NCBI GenBank assembly: GCA_002427045.1
Contig: DIPO01000024.1
Location: 1-52,997, forward strand
Reading direction: 5' to 3'
Length of the DNA stretch: 52,997 bases
Source of the DNA: Firmicutes bacterium UBA5486
GTDB taxonomy: Bacteria; Bacillota; UBA4882; UBA10575
Shown here: piece by piece, positions 43,614-51,329 of the stretch
Layout of the letters: every line of letters begins with the position of its first letter
How positions within the stretch are numbered: the stretch's first letter is position 1
Notes under the pieces: generated by a model
What the model was told of the DNA's origin: nothing
The model's input: the letters and a program-made list of their open reading frames with translations, nothing else
The model's database searches: none
Program-made: the position numbers and the translations under genes

Positions 43614-43728
43614 CTAGAAAATAGATCTCGATACTCGTCGCTCGGTTGAATGACCGCCTTTGTAAGCTTTAGATGAAAGTTATATTTTCATCATTTCATG
43701 TGCACGGGCAGTTGCCAGCGTGAGCGAC
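43614..43728. repeat. Structured intergenic repeat, copy B
   Basis: Positions 43614-43691 are identical to 34878-34955. The element is closed by GTCGCTC (43637-43643) and GAGCGAC (43722-43728). Its right-hand hairpin differs from copy A: CACG-GGCA-GT-TGCC-AG-CGTG near 43703-43722, a different sequence in the same place. A family-end-like GGAATTGCA at 43549 lies upstream. Confidence 0.85.
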
Positions 43729-43793
43729 TACTTACTGATTTAAGTTTAGAGTTTTTCGGTTTATAGCCAACACCGCGATTTAAATCAAAGATG

Positions 43794-44342
43794 TTAGGAA
43801 CCCTTGGTAAAGATATCAAAATCAGATTCTTCATCTGTCTCGTAAATTGTATTACCATTTTGATCTTCAATTACTACGTAACAATGGAGAACACCATTTT
43901 TCAACCACCCGGAGAGGCTCAACGTACCTCCGTTTTCACTTACTGATCCGGCACAAATCAATAAAACATCGATGCTGGCATCCATAATATCAATGAAGTC
44001 GAAGTTTTCGAGGGTAGGAGCGTGGGAAATCGACACGCTTCCGCTCTCTAACGCGGAACAGCTGACTTGGCCTTGGTAATAATGATGGGTGACTTTGCCG
44101 TCGGACGATTGTTCTTTAGAAATGTAGCTGCCGATAGTAAATGTAACTCCCGGGTTAACACTTAACGGGGAATACCAGGTGCCTGTGAGATCGGGTACTT
44201 TACCATCGCCCGGAAGGATAGGGGGATTATTATTATTATTATTGCTCTTTGATTTACCGCAGCCGGCAAAGCAGATGATTAAAAATACCAGCGTAAGGAT
44301 TAATAGGAGCCCCACAATCTTTTTCCTTTTAATTAAATTCAC
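43794..44342 (-). CDS. Lipoprotein of unknown function
   Basis: A 182-residue exported protein. The signal sequence ends in the lipobox FAGC (about residue 28), followed by a Ser/Asn linker with a run of six Asn encoded by an AAT/AAC repeat. The mature domain is beta-rich (GTWYSPLSVNPGVTFTIG, GGTLSLSGWLKNGVLHCYVVI) and resembles small lipocalin-like or META-like barrels, but I do not recognise a family. GTG 44342 follows AAGGAGGTAG. Its gene is 271 bp upstream of the CsgG-like gene; a shared transcript is uncertain because the structured repeat lies between them. Confidence 0.78.
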   Translation of the reverse strand: MNLIKRKKIVGLLLILTLVFLIICFAGCGKSKSNNNNNNPPILPGDGKVPDLTGTWYSPLSVNPGVTFTIGSYISKEQSSDGKVTHHYYQGQVSCSALESGSVSISHAPTLENFDFIDIMDASIDVLLICAGSVSENGGTLSLSGWLKNGVLHCYVVIEDQNGNTIYETDEESDFDIFTKGS

Positions 44343-44510
44343 GTGACTACCTCCTTATTTTTTAATAAAAATTTCATTCCGCCTTTTTAATTGCTTGAAG
44401 GTATTAAGTAATGTAGAAAATTCCTCCTGTCTCATTTTCTTATTAAATAAATTTTACCAAGCGATTCTAAACAAAAACTAAACAAGAGATATAAGTAGAG
44501 GAGGGTTTTA

Positions 44511-44558
44511 TTGGAAACAAAAAAGGAAAAAAGTGATTTTAAGAGAAATATTAAATAA
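44511..44558 (+). CDS. Possible 15-residue peptide before the envelope cluster
   Basis: TTG 44511 lies 5 bp after AGAGGAGGG and encodes a very basic peptide, METKKEKSDFKRNIK, ending at TAA 44558. The ribosome site is strong, but no family is known and it may be untranslated. It precedes the cluster by 54 bp. Confidence 0.3.
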   Translation: METKKEKSDFKRNIK

Positions 44559-44612
44559 ATTGTAAAATAATTTCTGTAAATGATAATAATTTAAACAAGG
44601 GGGAGAATTGGG

Positions 44613-45371
44613 ATGGGCTATGAATTAAGGGAATATTCGTTTGGAGAGACAATTGGGAAGGGTTTTAACTTATATTTTAATAATCTTCCCCCATTATTTC
44701 CCATTGCATTACTTTGTCAAATACCATCGGTATTATTAATAAATTGGCAGCCTGTAGCAGTAAAGCCTGAGTGGGGGAAATTGGCCATATTTTTCTTGCT
44801 TAATACTTTTTGTCAAAGCTTTTTAAGCGCTGGTATTATCTATCTGGTTTCACGGAAGTTTTTAAAAGAACGTGAGCTTTCTTTTAATCAAAATATGGGT
44901 TCTATTCTGTCATTGATTATGCCACTAATTATGCTCTCAATTTTAGTTGGGATTAAGGTTGGCGTTGCATCATTATTATTACTTATTCCTGGAATCGTTG
45001 TTTCTTTAGGGTATAGTGTTGCTTCTAATGTATTGGTAATTGAGAGAAAGAGTGTTACCAAATCGATGAAAAGAAGTTGGGATTTGACCAAAGGGGATAA
45101 AGGAAGGATCTTCTTATTATTGTTAGTTGGTGTGATTATTGTAGCCTGTATCCAGCAACCCTTAGTTTATGTAATCCGGAAAATACTCCCGACGGGGAAA
45201 CTAACCGTTTATTTGAATTTAATTGTGTCGGCAATTTTTCAACCAATTCAGTCTTGCATTCTAGTGGTTATCTATTTTAATTTAAGGATTAAAAAAGAAG
45301 GCTTTGACATTGAGCATTTGATCCAACAGTTTTCTCTAGTTGGAGAGCGGGACCGCTCAGTGGAAGGCTAA
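44613..45371 (+). CDS. Multi-pass membrane protein (DUF975/YciC-like)
   Basis: A 252-residue integral membrane protein with about six hydrophobic segments. The start LREYSFGETIGKGFNLYFNN and the later VIERKSVTKSMKRSWDLTKGDKGRIFLLLLV resemble the membrane domain found in DUF975/YciC and glycerophosphodiester-phosphodiesterase membrane families. No catalytic residues are recognised. ATG 44613 follows GGGGGAG. It is the first gene of a cluster that ends with MoxR and DUF58 genes, so it probably belongs to that envelope-associated unit. Confidence 0.75.
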   Translation: MGYELREYSFGETIGKGFNLYFNNLPPLFPIALLCQIPSVLLINWQPVAVKPEWGKLAIFFLLNTFCQSFLSAGIIYLVSRKFLKERELSFNQNMGSILSLIMPLIMLSILVGIKVGVASLLLLIPGIVVSLGYSVASNVLVIERKSVTKSMKRSWDLTKGDKGRIFLLLLVGVIIVACIQQPLVYVIRKILPTGKLTVYLNLIVSAIFQPIQSCILVVIYFNLRIKKEGFDIEHLIQQFSLVGERDRSVEG

Positions 45372-45378
45372 GAGATAT

Positions 45379-46137
45379 GTGAATTTAATGAAGAAAAAAA
45401 GTGAAGTTATTATTGAAACACCAGAAAAGATACGCTTCTCCTATCAGATCGCTGAGGTTGGAACAAGGATTGCTGCATATGTAATCGACCAGATGATTCA
45501 GACACTGATTATTCTGGCAATAATTTGGCTGGTTTTTGGTAGTGTATCTGCTGGTTTTGCAAAGAGTACTACTCATTTATCGGCAGCCTTCTTTTTCATT
45601 ATCTTATTTTTATTGCGCTGGTTCTATTTTGTTTTATTTGAAATCATTATGGAAGGTCAATCTCCGGGAAAAAGAATGATGAGAATCCGTGTGCTGCGGG
45701 ATAATGGAGATTCCTTAGATTGGGAGACAATTATTTTTCGTAATTTTCTACGGGCAGTCGATGATTTTCCAATTGCACCTTTGTTAGGTGGATTTGTGGC
45801 TTTGATTGATCCGCAAAACCGGAGATTGGGAGATTTAGTGGCTAATACAATTGTGGTTAAAGAGATTAATCATGATTTAATACTTCCTGATTTTCAAGTC
45901 TATTTTCATAAACTTAATCCGCGGCAAGAAAGAATAGAGGCAAAATACAAACTATCTGAGCATGAATTATATATAATCCGTCGCTTTTTGAATGAACGTT
46001 ATAAACTGCCGGCGGAAAAAGAAGAGGAGATGGCAAAAGATTTAGCGGATCAAGTGCGTAAAAAAATGGGGATTGAGGAAGAACCTGAGGATGCCTTTTT
46101 ATTTTTAGAAAGGGTTTATTATCAACATGAAACCTAA
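45379..46137 (+). CDS. RDD-family membrane protein
   Basis: A 252-residue protein with an RDD domain (about 18-150): VGTRIAAYVIDQMIQTLIIL contains the conserved Arg and Asp of the first membrane segment, and the second motif reads GQSPGKRMMRIRVLRDNGD. About three membrane segments are present, followed by a soluble helical tail of about 90 residues rich in charged residues. GTG 45379 has AAGAGAT upstream and sits 7 bp after the previous gene; ATG 45388 is an alternative. RDD proteins next to SpoIIM-like, MoxR and DUF58 genes recur in many bacteria. The stop overlaps the next gene by 11 bp. Confidence 0.88.
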   Translation: MNLMKKKSEVIIETPEKIRFSYQIAEVGTRIAAYVIDQMIQTLIILAIIWLVFGSVSAGFAKSTTHLSAAFFFIILFLLRWFYFVLFEIIMEGQSPGKRMMRIRVLRDNGDSLDWETIIFRNFLRAVDDFPIAPLLGGFVALIDPQNRRLGDLVANTIVVKEINHDLILPDFQVYFHKLNPRQERIEAKYKLSEHELYIIRRFLNERYKLPAEKEEEMAKDLADQVRKKMGIEEEPEDAFLFLERVYYQHET

Positions 46138-47134
46138 AACAAAAAGTGAAAGATTTGTGCTGGCAAAAAAGGAACAATGGGAAAAGTTACATCATATTGT
46201 GCTTCTCCTTAGTAAAAAAGGGTATACATCTTTATCGCCGGAGGATATTTTGGCATTTCCCCGGATTTACCGGCTTATTTGTGCTGATCTTGCGGAAGCA
46301 AAAATGTTACAACTTTCTCCGGATGTTTTGGATTATCTTAATCAATTAATTGGTCAAGCACATAAGTTTCTCTATAGTTTTCCTCCTTTACGAAGATCGC
46401 AAATAAAAACTTTTTTCTCGGAACGGCTGCCTTTTATTATGCTGAAAAACTGGATGTTTCTGCTGATATCGGCGCTTATCTTTTTTTCTTCTTATGCAAT
46501 TACTTTTGGAATTGTAATTCAGAATCCATCGGTAGCAGGGATAGTTGTTCCGCAATCTACATTACATCAAATGGAGGAGGCATATAGCGAAGAGATTAGT
46601 GAAGAACGGTCATTTACTTTAAAAAATTTCATGGTATCTTTCTATATTCAAAATAATATCTCCATTGCCTTTGCCAGTTTTGCCTTAGGGGTTTTGTTAG
46701 GGATTGGAACAATCTACGTTCTGATCTACAATGGGGTTTTTTTGGGGGCAATCACCGGTTATCTTGTGGCGGGAGGTAAGGGAAGAAATCTACTCCATTT
46801 TGTTACTGCGCATTCCATTACTGAATTAACAGGATTAGTGCTAGCCGGAGCTGCTGGTTTAGCCTTGGGCTTTTCAATTATTAAAGCGACTCGGTATTAT
46901 CGTAAAGAATGGATGGCGCTTCAAAGAAAGAATATTTTCACTTTAATTGCAGCCAGTGGTTTCTTACTGCTGATCGCCGCTTTGATAGAGGGCTTAATTT
47001 CGCCGAGTTTAATTCCTTATACTATAAAAGTAAACACAGCAATTCTTTCCTTGCTGTTTATTATAGGCTATTTCTTTATTTGGCCAAGGATCAAAATTAT
47101 TCAGAGTCAAGCAAAGGGGAATCAGGATGAATAA
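46127..47134 (+). CDS. SpoIIM-like (stage II sporulation protein M superfamily) membrane protein
   Basis: A 335-residue protein. A soluble helical N-terminus (about 1-95) is followed by the SpoIIM-type membrane domain: NISIAFASFALGVLLGIGTIYVLIYNGVFLGAITGYL (seen at about 180-215, here in family pattern) and HSITELTGLVLAGAAGLALG. This larger form in MoxR clusters is distinct from true sporulation SpoIIM, which is about 200 residues. It overlaps the RDD gene by 11 bp and the next gene by 8 bp. A membrane complex with the neighbouring gene products is likely by gene order. Confidence 0.85.
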   Translation: MKPKTKSERFVLAKKEQWEKLHHIVLLLSKKGYTSLSPEDILAFPRIYRLICADLAEAKMLQLSPDVLDYLNQLIGQAHKFLYSFPPLRRSQIKTFFSERLPFIMLKNWMFLLISALIFFSSYAITFGIVIQNPSVAGIVVPQSTLHQMEEAYSEEISEERSFTLKNFMVSFYIQNNISIAFASFALGVLLGIGTIYVLIYNGVFLGAITGYLVAGGKGRNLLHFVTAHSITELTGLVLAGAAGLALGFSIIKATRYYRKEWMALQRKNIFTLIAASGFLLLIAALIEGLISPSLIPYTIKVNTAILSLLFIIGYFFIWPRIKIIQSQAKGNQDE

Positions 47135-47759
47135 ATTTATTAAGTTGTGGTTGCATTTTTCACCTCTTTGTTTTGCTTTTTGGCCTTTCCGGAGAGAAAG
47201 TCCTACTGATGAGGATGTGCGGCGGGAGTTACTGAGAATTTCAAAAGGTAACCTTTTTAATTTTTCTTTTGATAAGATAAATTTTGATTCTTTTTTTGCA
47301 GCAACAAGTATGTTGGCGTGGATAGTATTTATCCTTGCATTGCTATTGGGCAGTATGTATTTTTTGCGTAGTGTTTCTCCATATCTAAGGAATGATTCAG
47401 TGTGGAGAGATTCAAAAAAGACTTTGTTTCCAAAGAAAGATCTGGTTCAGGGTAAAAGTATTCTTAATTATCAGCAGGCTTTGAATCAAGCAGAAGTTGG
47501 AGAATATCGGCAGGCGATCATTTCTCTTCATAAAGCTACGGTTGATTGTTTATTGAGTAAAGTTATCACCTCTTCAGCCGGGAAAAAGTATACCAATAAT
47601 GATCTAAAAAAGAAGCTGAAAGGTGATTCAAATCTATACCAACCATTTGCTTTGATAGCTGATTATGCAGAAATTGCTAGTTTCAGCACTATTGATCTTA
47701 ATCACGAAGATTTTAGAGAAACTCTTACTACTTACGAAAAGAATTTTTTATTATTATGA
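47127..47759 (+). CDS. DUF4129-like membrane protein
   Basis: A 210-residue protein with one N-terminal hydrophobic segment, a central membrane segment (about 56-80, SMLAWIVFILALLLGSMYFL) and a C-terminal helical domain. That domain (QALNQAEVGEYRQAIISLHKATVDCLL, later YTNNDLKKKL and the aromatic STIDLNHEDFRETL) fits DUF4129, which occurs beside DUF4350 and MoxR. Family assignment is by pattern and position and is moderate. The next gene is 108 bp away; the palindromic element 47760-47834 fills that gap. Confidence 0.7.
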   Translation: MNKFIKLWLHFSPLCFAFWPFRRESPTDEDVRRELLRISKGNLFNFSFDKINFDSFFAATSMLAWIVFILALLLGSMYFLRSVSPYLRNDSVWRDSKKTLFPKKDLVQGKSILNYQQALNQAEVGEYRQAIISLHKATVDCLLSKVITSSAGKKYTNNDLKKKLKGDSNLYQPFALIADYAEIASFSTIDLNHEDFRETLTTYEKNFLLL

Positions 47760-47834
47760 GGGGATTGCATAATTACCTTCGACATCCATTCAACCACAAT
47801 ATATTGTGGTTGAATAATTGAATTATGCAATTCC
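47760..47834. repeat. Palindromic element, copy 8 (minimal, inside an operon)
   Basis: A 75-bp copy with GGGGATTGCATAATTA (47760-47775) and GAATTATGCAATTCC (47820-47834). The centre is the 28-bp perfect palindrome made of ATTCAACCACAATA and its complement (47788-47815). It starts one base after the stop codon at 47759 and ends 33 bp before the next start codon, so a transcript across the operon would carry it as a hairpin. Confidence 0.85.
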
Positions 47835-47867
47835 TTAATTATAGTAAAACTTATGATGAGGAGTAAA

Positions 47868-48986
47868 ATGAAGTTTATTAAAAAGCTAAAAATAGAGATC
47901 ATCCCTGTACTGGGGATCATAGGCGTGCTTTTACTAATTCTCTTCTTTTTAACTACTAATTTAACTGAGGATTCTACTCAGCATTTCCAAGAGAACAGGC
48001 CTTACTCCTTGTTTTATCAATTGTATAGTAGATTAGGTTACCGGTTGCGATATCAGTATCTATCTGCTTTGCCACCTCAACAAGGAGATATGCTGATATA
48101 TTTTGATTGTGATCTGCAAAAAGATGATTTAGATGATCTAATTAAGCAATGGGTAAAACCGGGAGGAGGATTATTTATTGCAGGTATGAGTGGCGAATGC
48201 CATCATACAGTTGGGGTGGAAACAAGTCAGATTGATACGTTTTATATTAAAGAAAAATCAGAAATTAAGTCAGTACTGAGTTCTGAAAGAAAGTATAAAC
48301 ATTTTTCAAAGAGCAATGATTTGAGGGCGGAAAATATTATACTCTATTCGGCAGCAGGCCCATTACTATATCAAACAACTCGGGGTGCGGGAAGAATATT
48401 TGTTTTGACAGATAGCCTCTTATTAACCGATGATTATCTAAAAAAAGAAGAGATAGCAATTATGGTCAATGATTTGCTGAGGCCATATTATAAAAAAAGA
48501 ATTTATCTTGTCCGTGCCAATCTGGTACAGCAAGACCGTAATATCCCATTATTAGCACTTCTTTTCAAGGATAAAATGTTTTTCATCTCTATGCAGTTAA
48601 TCTGGCTCGTACTTTTGTTTATCGCTTGGCAAGGAATACGATTTGGGGAACCACAATTATTGAATCCCTATGCCAAGCGGAGTTTAAGTGAACACTTACG
48701 TGCAGTCGGTGCATTTTATCAAAAGACTAACGCTTTAAGTATAATTGAGCATATCAACCTTGAGTATTTTATAAATAAATATGCGAAAGCTACAGGTTAC
48801 CGTTTCAAAACAACATTTTCTCAGGGAGAACTGGAGAAAGTGGTTGGAGAAATTGAAAAGATAATCCCGAGTTTGAGTAGGGATCAGATTAGGCAATGTT
48901 TTCAAGAAGATAAAAGGACAACAAGTGGCCGAATACAAAATAAAGAGCGAAATCGTGCGGTAATATTAGAAGCATTAAAAAGATAG
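47868..48986 (+). CDS. DUF4350-like membrane-anchored protein
   Basis: A 372-residue protein with an N-terminal membrane segment (about 11-31, VLGIIGVLLLILFFL) and a second near 240 (FISMQLIWLVLLFIAWQ). The exported part between has a Rossmann-like fold with LYSRLGYRLRYQY, LIYFDCDL and VKPGGGLFIAG, the DUF4350 pattern seen beside MoxR genes. A C-terminal cytoplasmic tail includes EHLRAVGAFYQK. ATG 47868 follows GATGAGGAG by 4 bp; ATG 47853 lies before that site. Function is unknown. Confidence 0.8.
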   Translation: MKFIKKLKIEIIPVLGIIGVLLLILFFLTTNLTEDSTQHFQENRPYSLFYQLYSRLGYRLRYQYLSALPPQQGDMLIYFDCDLQKDDLDDLIKQWVKPGGGLFIAGMSGECHHTVGVETSQIDTFYIKEKSEIKSVLSSERKYKHFSKSNDLRAENIILYSAAGPLLYQTTRGAGRIFVLTDSLLLTDDYLKKEEIAIMVNDLLRPYYKKRIYLVRANLVQQDRNIPLLALLFKDKMFFISMQLIWLVLLFIAWQGIRFGEPQLLNPYAKRSLSEHLRAVGAFYQKTNALSIIEHINLEYFINKYAKATGYRFKTTFSQGELEKVVGEIEKIIPSLSRDQIRQCFQEDKRTTSGRIQNKERNRAVILEALKR

Positions 48987-49016
48987 GATAATAAATAACC
49001 GGGGGAGGTAAATAGA

Positions 49017-50000
49017 GTGTCAAGGAGTGAAGTTATGCAAAATTACGATGTAAGCAAAATAAATACTGTTTTTCACCGGATCCATCAGGAGTTAGATAAA
49101 GCCATTAAGGGACAGGATGAGATTATTGATCATTTTATTATTGCCATCTTTAGCGAAGGCCATGTGCTAATCGAAGGGGTTCCGGGTTTAGGAAAAACAT
49201 TGTTGATCAAAGCGTTAGCTTCCATTATGGGAGTTAGGTTTAAAAGGATACAATTTACTCCTGATCTAATGCCTTCTGATATTATTGGAACCACAGTTTT
49301 TGATAGTTCGGCAGCGCAATTTCAAATTAAAAAAGGGCCGGTTTTTACAGATTTGTTATTAGCCGATGAGATTAACCGGGCGCCTGCTAAAACTCAAAGT
49401 GCGCTTTTACAAGCGATGCAAGAGCGGATGGTAAATATTGATGGGATTGATTATCCATTAGGAACGTTTTTTATCTGTTTTGCAACTCAAAATCCCATTG
49501 AGATGGAAGGGACATATCCTTTGCCGGAGGCACAGAAAGATCGGTTTTTGATGAAATTAGTAATTGATTACCCTACTTTAGAAGAAGAAAAAGAGATTAT
49601 TAAAGCATATCGCTCCGGGTTTTCAGCAAATGAAATTCAGACTGCCGGGATTCAACAGGTTATTGAAATTGATGATCTTTTAGGGATAAAAGAGTTTGTA
49701 AAAACCGTGACTGTTGATGATAAAATAATCGATTATATAACCAGAATAGTTGCTGCCACGAGAAATTATAATGGTATTGAGATGGGGTCATCCCCGCGGG
49801 GAAGTATTGCCTTATTTCAAGCAGCACGGATTAGGGCTTTATTTAATGAAAGAAGCTTTGTAACACCCGATGATGTTAAGGATATGGTGTTGCCGGTTTT
49901 ACGCCATCGCCTTATTTTGGAACCGGAAGTGGAAATTGAAGGTGAAAAGGCTGATGATTATTTGAACCGGATTATTGAAGAAATAGAGGTGCCCAGATGA
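49017..50000 (+). CDS. MoxR-family AAA+ ATPase
   Basis: A 327-residue cytoplasmic MoxR-type AAA+ ATPase, a chaperone-like assembly factor. Walker A is GVPGLGKT (54-61), Walker B LLLADEINRA (113-122, Asp117 and Glu118), then TQSALLQAMQERMV, with a sensor motif FATQNPIE and an arginine-finger region QKDRFLMK. The length is normal. GTG 49017 follows GGGGGAGG; ATG 49035 is a second choice. The stop overlaps the DUF58 start as ATGA (49997-50000). MoxR with DUF58 is a conserved pair thought to activate or insert metals or assemble envelope proteins; the target here is unknown. Confidence 0.95.
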   Translation: MSRSEVMQNYDVSKINTVFHRIHQELDKAIKGQDEIIDHFIIAIFSEGHVLIEGVPGLGKTLLIKALASIMGVRFKRIQFTPDLMPSDIIGTTVFDSSAAQFQIKKGPVFTDLLLADEINRAPAKTQSALLQAMQERMVNIDGIDYPLGTFFICFATQNPIEMEGTYPLPEAQKDRFLMKLVIDYPTLEEEKEIIKAYRSGFSANEIQTAGIQQVIEIDDLLGIKEFVKTVTVDDKIIDYITRIVAATRNYNGIEMGSSPRGSIALFQAARIRALFNERSFVTPDDVKDMVLPVLRHRLILEPEVEIEGEKADDYLNRIIEEIEVPR

Positions 50001-51313
50001 TTCCTGTTCCAAAGGGGCGCTTGATTTTTCTTTTTGTAATACCGTTCCTACTGTTGATCGCCGGATTAGCCGCGCCTTCTATTTTCAAGCTTGCTATTTG
50101 GTGTAATATTTTTATATTGTTAATTGCGCTCTGGGATCTTTTAATAACTTTACCTAAGCTCAAATATGATTTATTGATCGAAAAGATCATCCCGTTTTCC
50201 ATCGGGAGAATCAATCTAATCGATCTAAAAATCACCAATTTAACCCATGAGCGGCAAAAGATTATTTTTAAACTAGGAGTTCCTAACTGGATAGAAGATC
50301 ATACAGAAACTAAAGCGGTAGAGTTAAAGGGTTTAGCTGAAGAGAGGATTAGGTTTTTACTCAGACCAATGCGGAGGGGTAGTTTTACAATAAATTACGT
50401 ATATCTGCGAGTAGCTTCTAAATATAATTTATTTTATTTTAATTTAAAGAAGAAAATTGGTGTTACCGTAGTGGTTTATCCGGATATAAAACAGCTGAAT
50501 TATTATTTGAAATTGACCAAAAACAATCGGGACTATAAAATGGGCATCAATAAAACACGGTGGATGGGCACTGGGACGGAATTGGAATCTTTAAGGGAGT
50601 ATCAAAAGGATGATGATTCCAAACATATTGATTGGAAGGCAAGTACAAGATTAAATCGGCCTATTTCCAAGGTGTTTCAGATGGAGACTAATAATCAGAT
50701 CACAATTGCTTTGGATTGCGGAAGATTGATGACTGCTGAACAAGAAGGCCTAAATACCCTGGATCATGCGGTGAATTCGCTACTGATTTTATCCCATATA
50801 GCTTTTAATGCCGGTGATTCCATAAGTATTGTTGTTTTTTCCGATCGGATTATTGGTGAACTCTCCAGGCTTAAAGGGAGAGATAGTTTGAAAAAGATTA
50901 TGCCCTTCATTTCCAAGTTAAAACCAGAGTTTGTAGAGTCTAATTACTCCTTGCTTTTTGATTATTTGGGAAAGACACAGAAGAAAAGGGCTTTAATCAT
51001 TCTGATCACAGATCTGCTGGATGATATCAACTACGAGCTTTTTAGAAAACGTATTAGTTGGTTAGCACGGAAACACTTTTTCCTTCTTATTTTATTGCAG
51101 GATACTATATTATCAAAGCATGCGAATCAAGAACTAAAGACAAGCGATGACTTATATGTTACAGCTGCAAGCCGTGAAATGTTATTAAACAGAAATAAAG
51201 CAATTTCAAAACTCAAACATTATAATATTAATGTTTTGGATCTTCTGCCTTATGAATTAACCGGGCCTTTGATCAATAAATATCTGGAAATTAAGACAAG
51301 AAACCGCCTATAA
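49997..51313 (+). CDS. DUF58 domain protein, partner of MoxR
   Basis: A 438-residue protein. Two membrane segments near the N-terminus (about 8-50) are followed by a beta-rich part and then the DUF58 core: LREYQKDDDSKHIDWKASTR at about 200, then ITIALDCGRLM, a von-Willebrand-A-like strand with a degenerate metal site. VWA-like proteins commonly bind substrates for MoxR ATPases. Start overlaps the moxR stop (ATGA). It is the last recognised gene of the cluster; the usual transglutaminase-like gene seen next to DUF58 in other genomes is absent, and Rhs-type sequence begins 16 bp later. Confidence 0.93.
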   Translation: MIPVPKGRLIFLFVIPFLLLIAGLAAPSIFKLAIWCNIFILLIALWDLLITLPKLKYDLLIEKIIPFSIGRINLIDLKITNLTHERQKIIFKLGVPNWIEDHTETKAVELKGLAEERIRFLLRPMRRGSFTINYVYLRVASKYNLFYFNLKKKIGVTVVVYPDIKQLNYYLKLTKNNRDYKMGINKTRWMGTGTELESLREYQKDDDSKHIDWKASTRLNRPISKVFQMETNNQITIALDCGRLMTAEQEGLNTLDHAVNSLLILSHIAFNAGDSISIVVFSDRIIGELSRLKGRDSLKKIMPFISKLKPEFVESNYSLLFDYLGKTQKKRALIILITDLLDDINYELFRKRISWLARKHFFLLILLQDTILSKHANQELKTSDDLYVTAASREMLLNRNKAISKLKHYNINVLDLLPYELTGPLINKYLEIKTRNRL

Positions 51314-51329
51314 ACAGAAGGAAGGCAGT

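Noticed and set aside
54..47834. CRISPR array
   Set aside because: The repeats are far apart, of unequal length, without regular spacers, and no cas genes are present.
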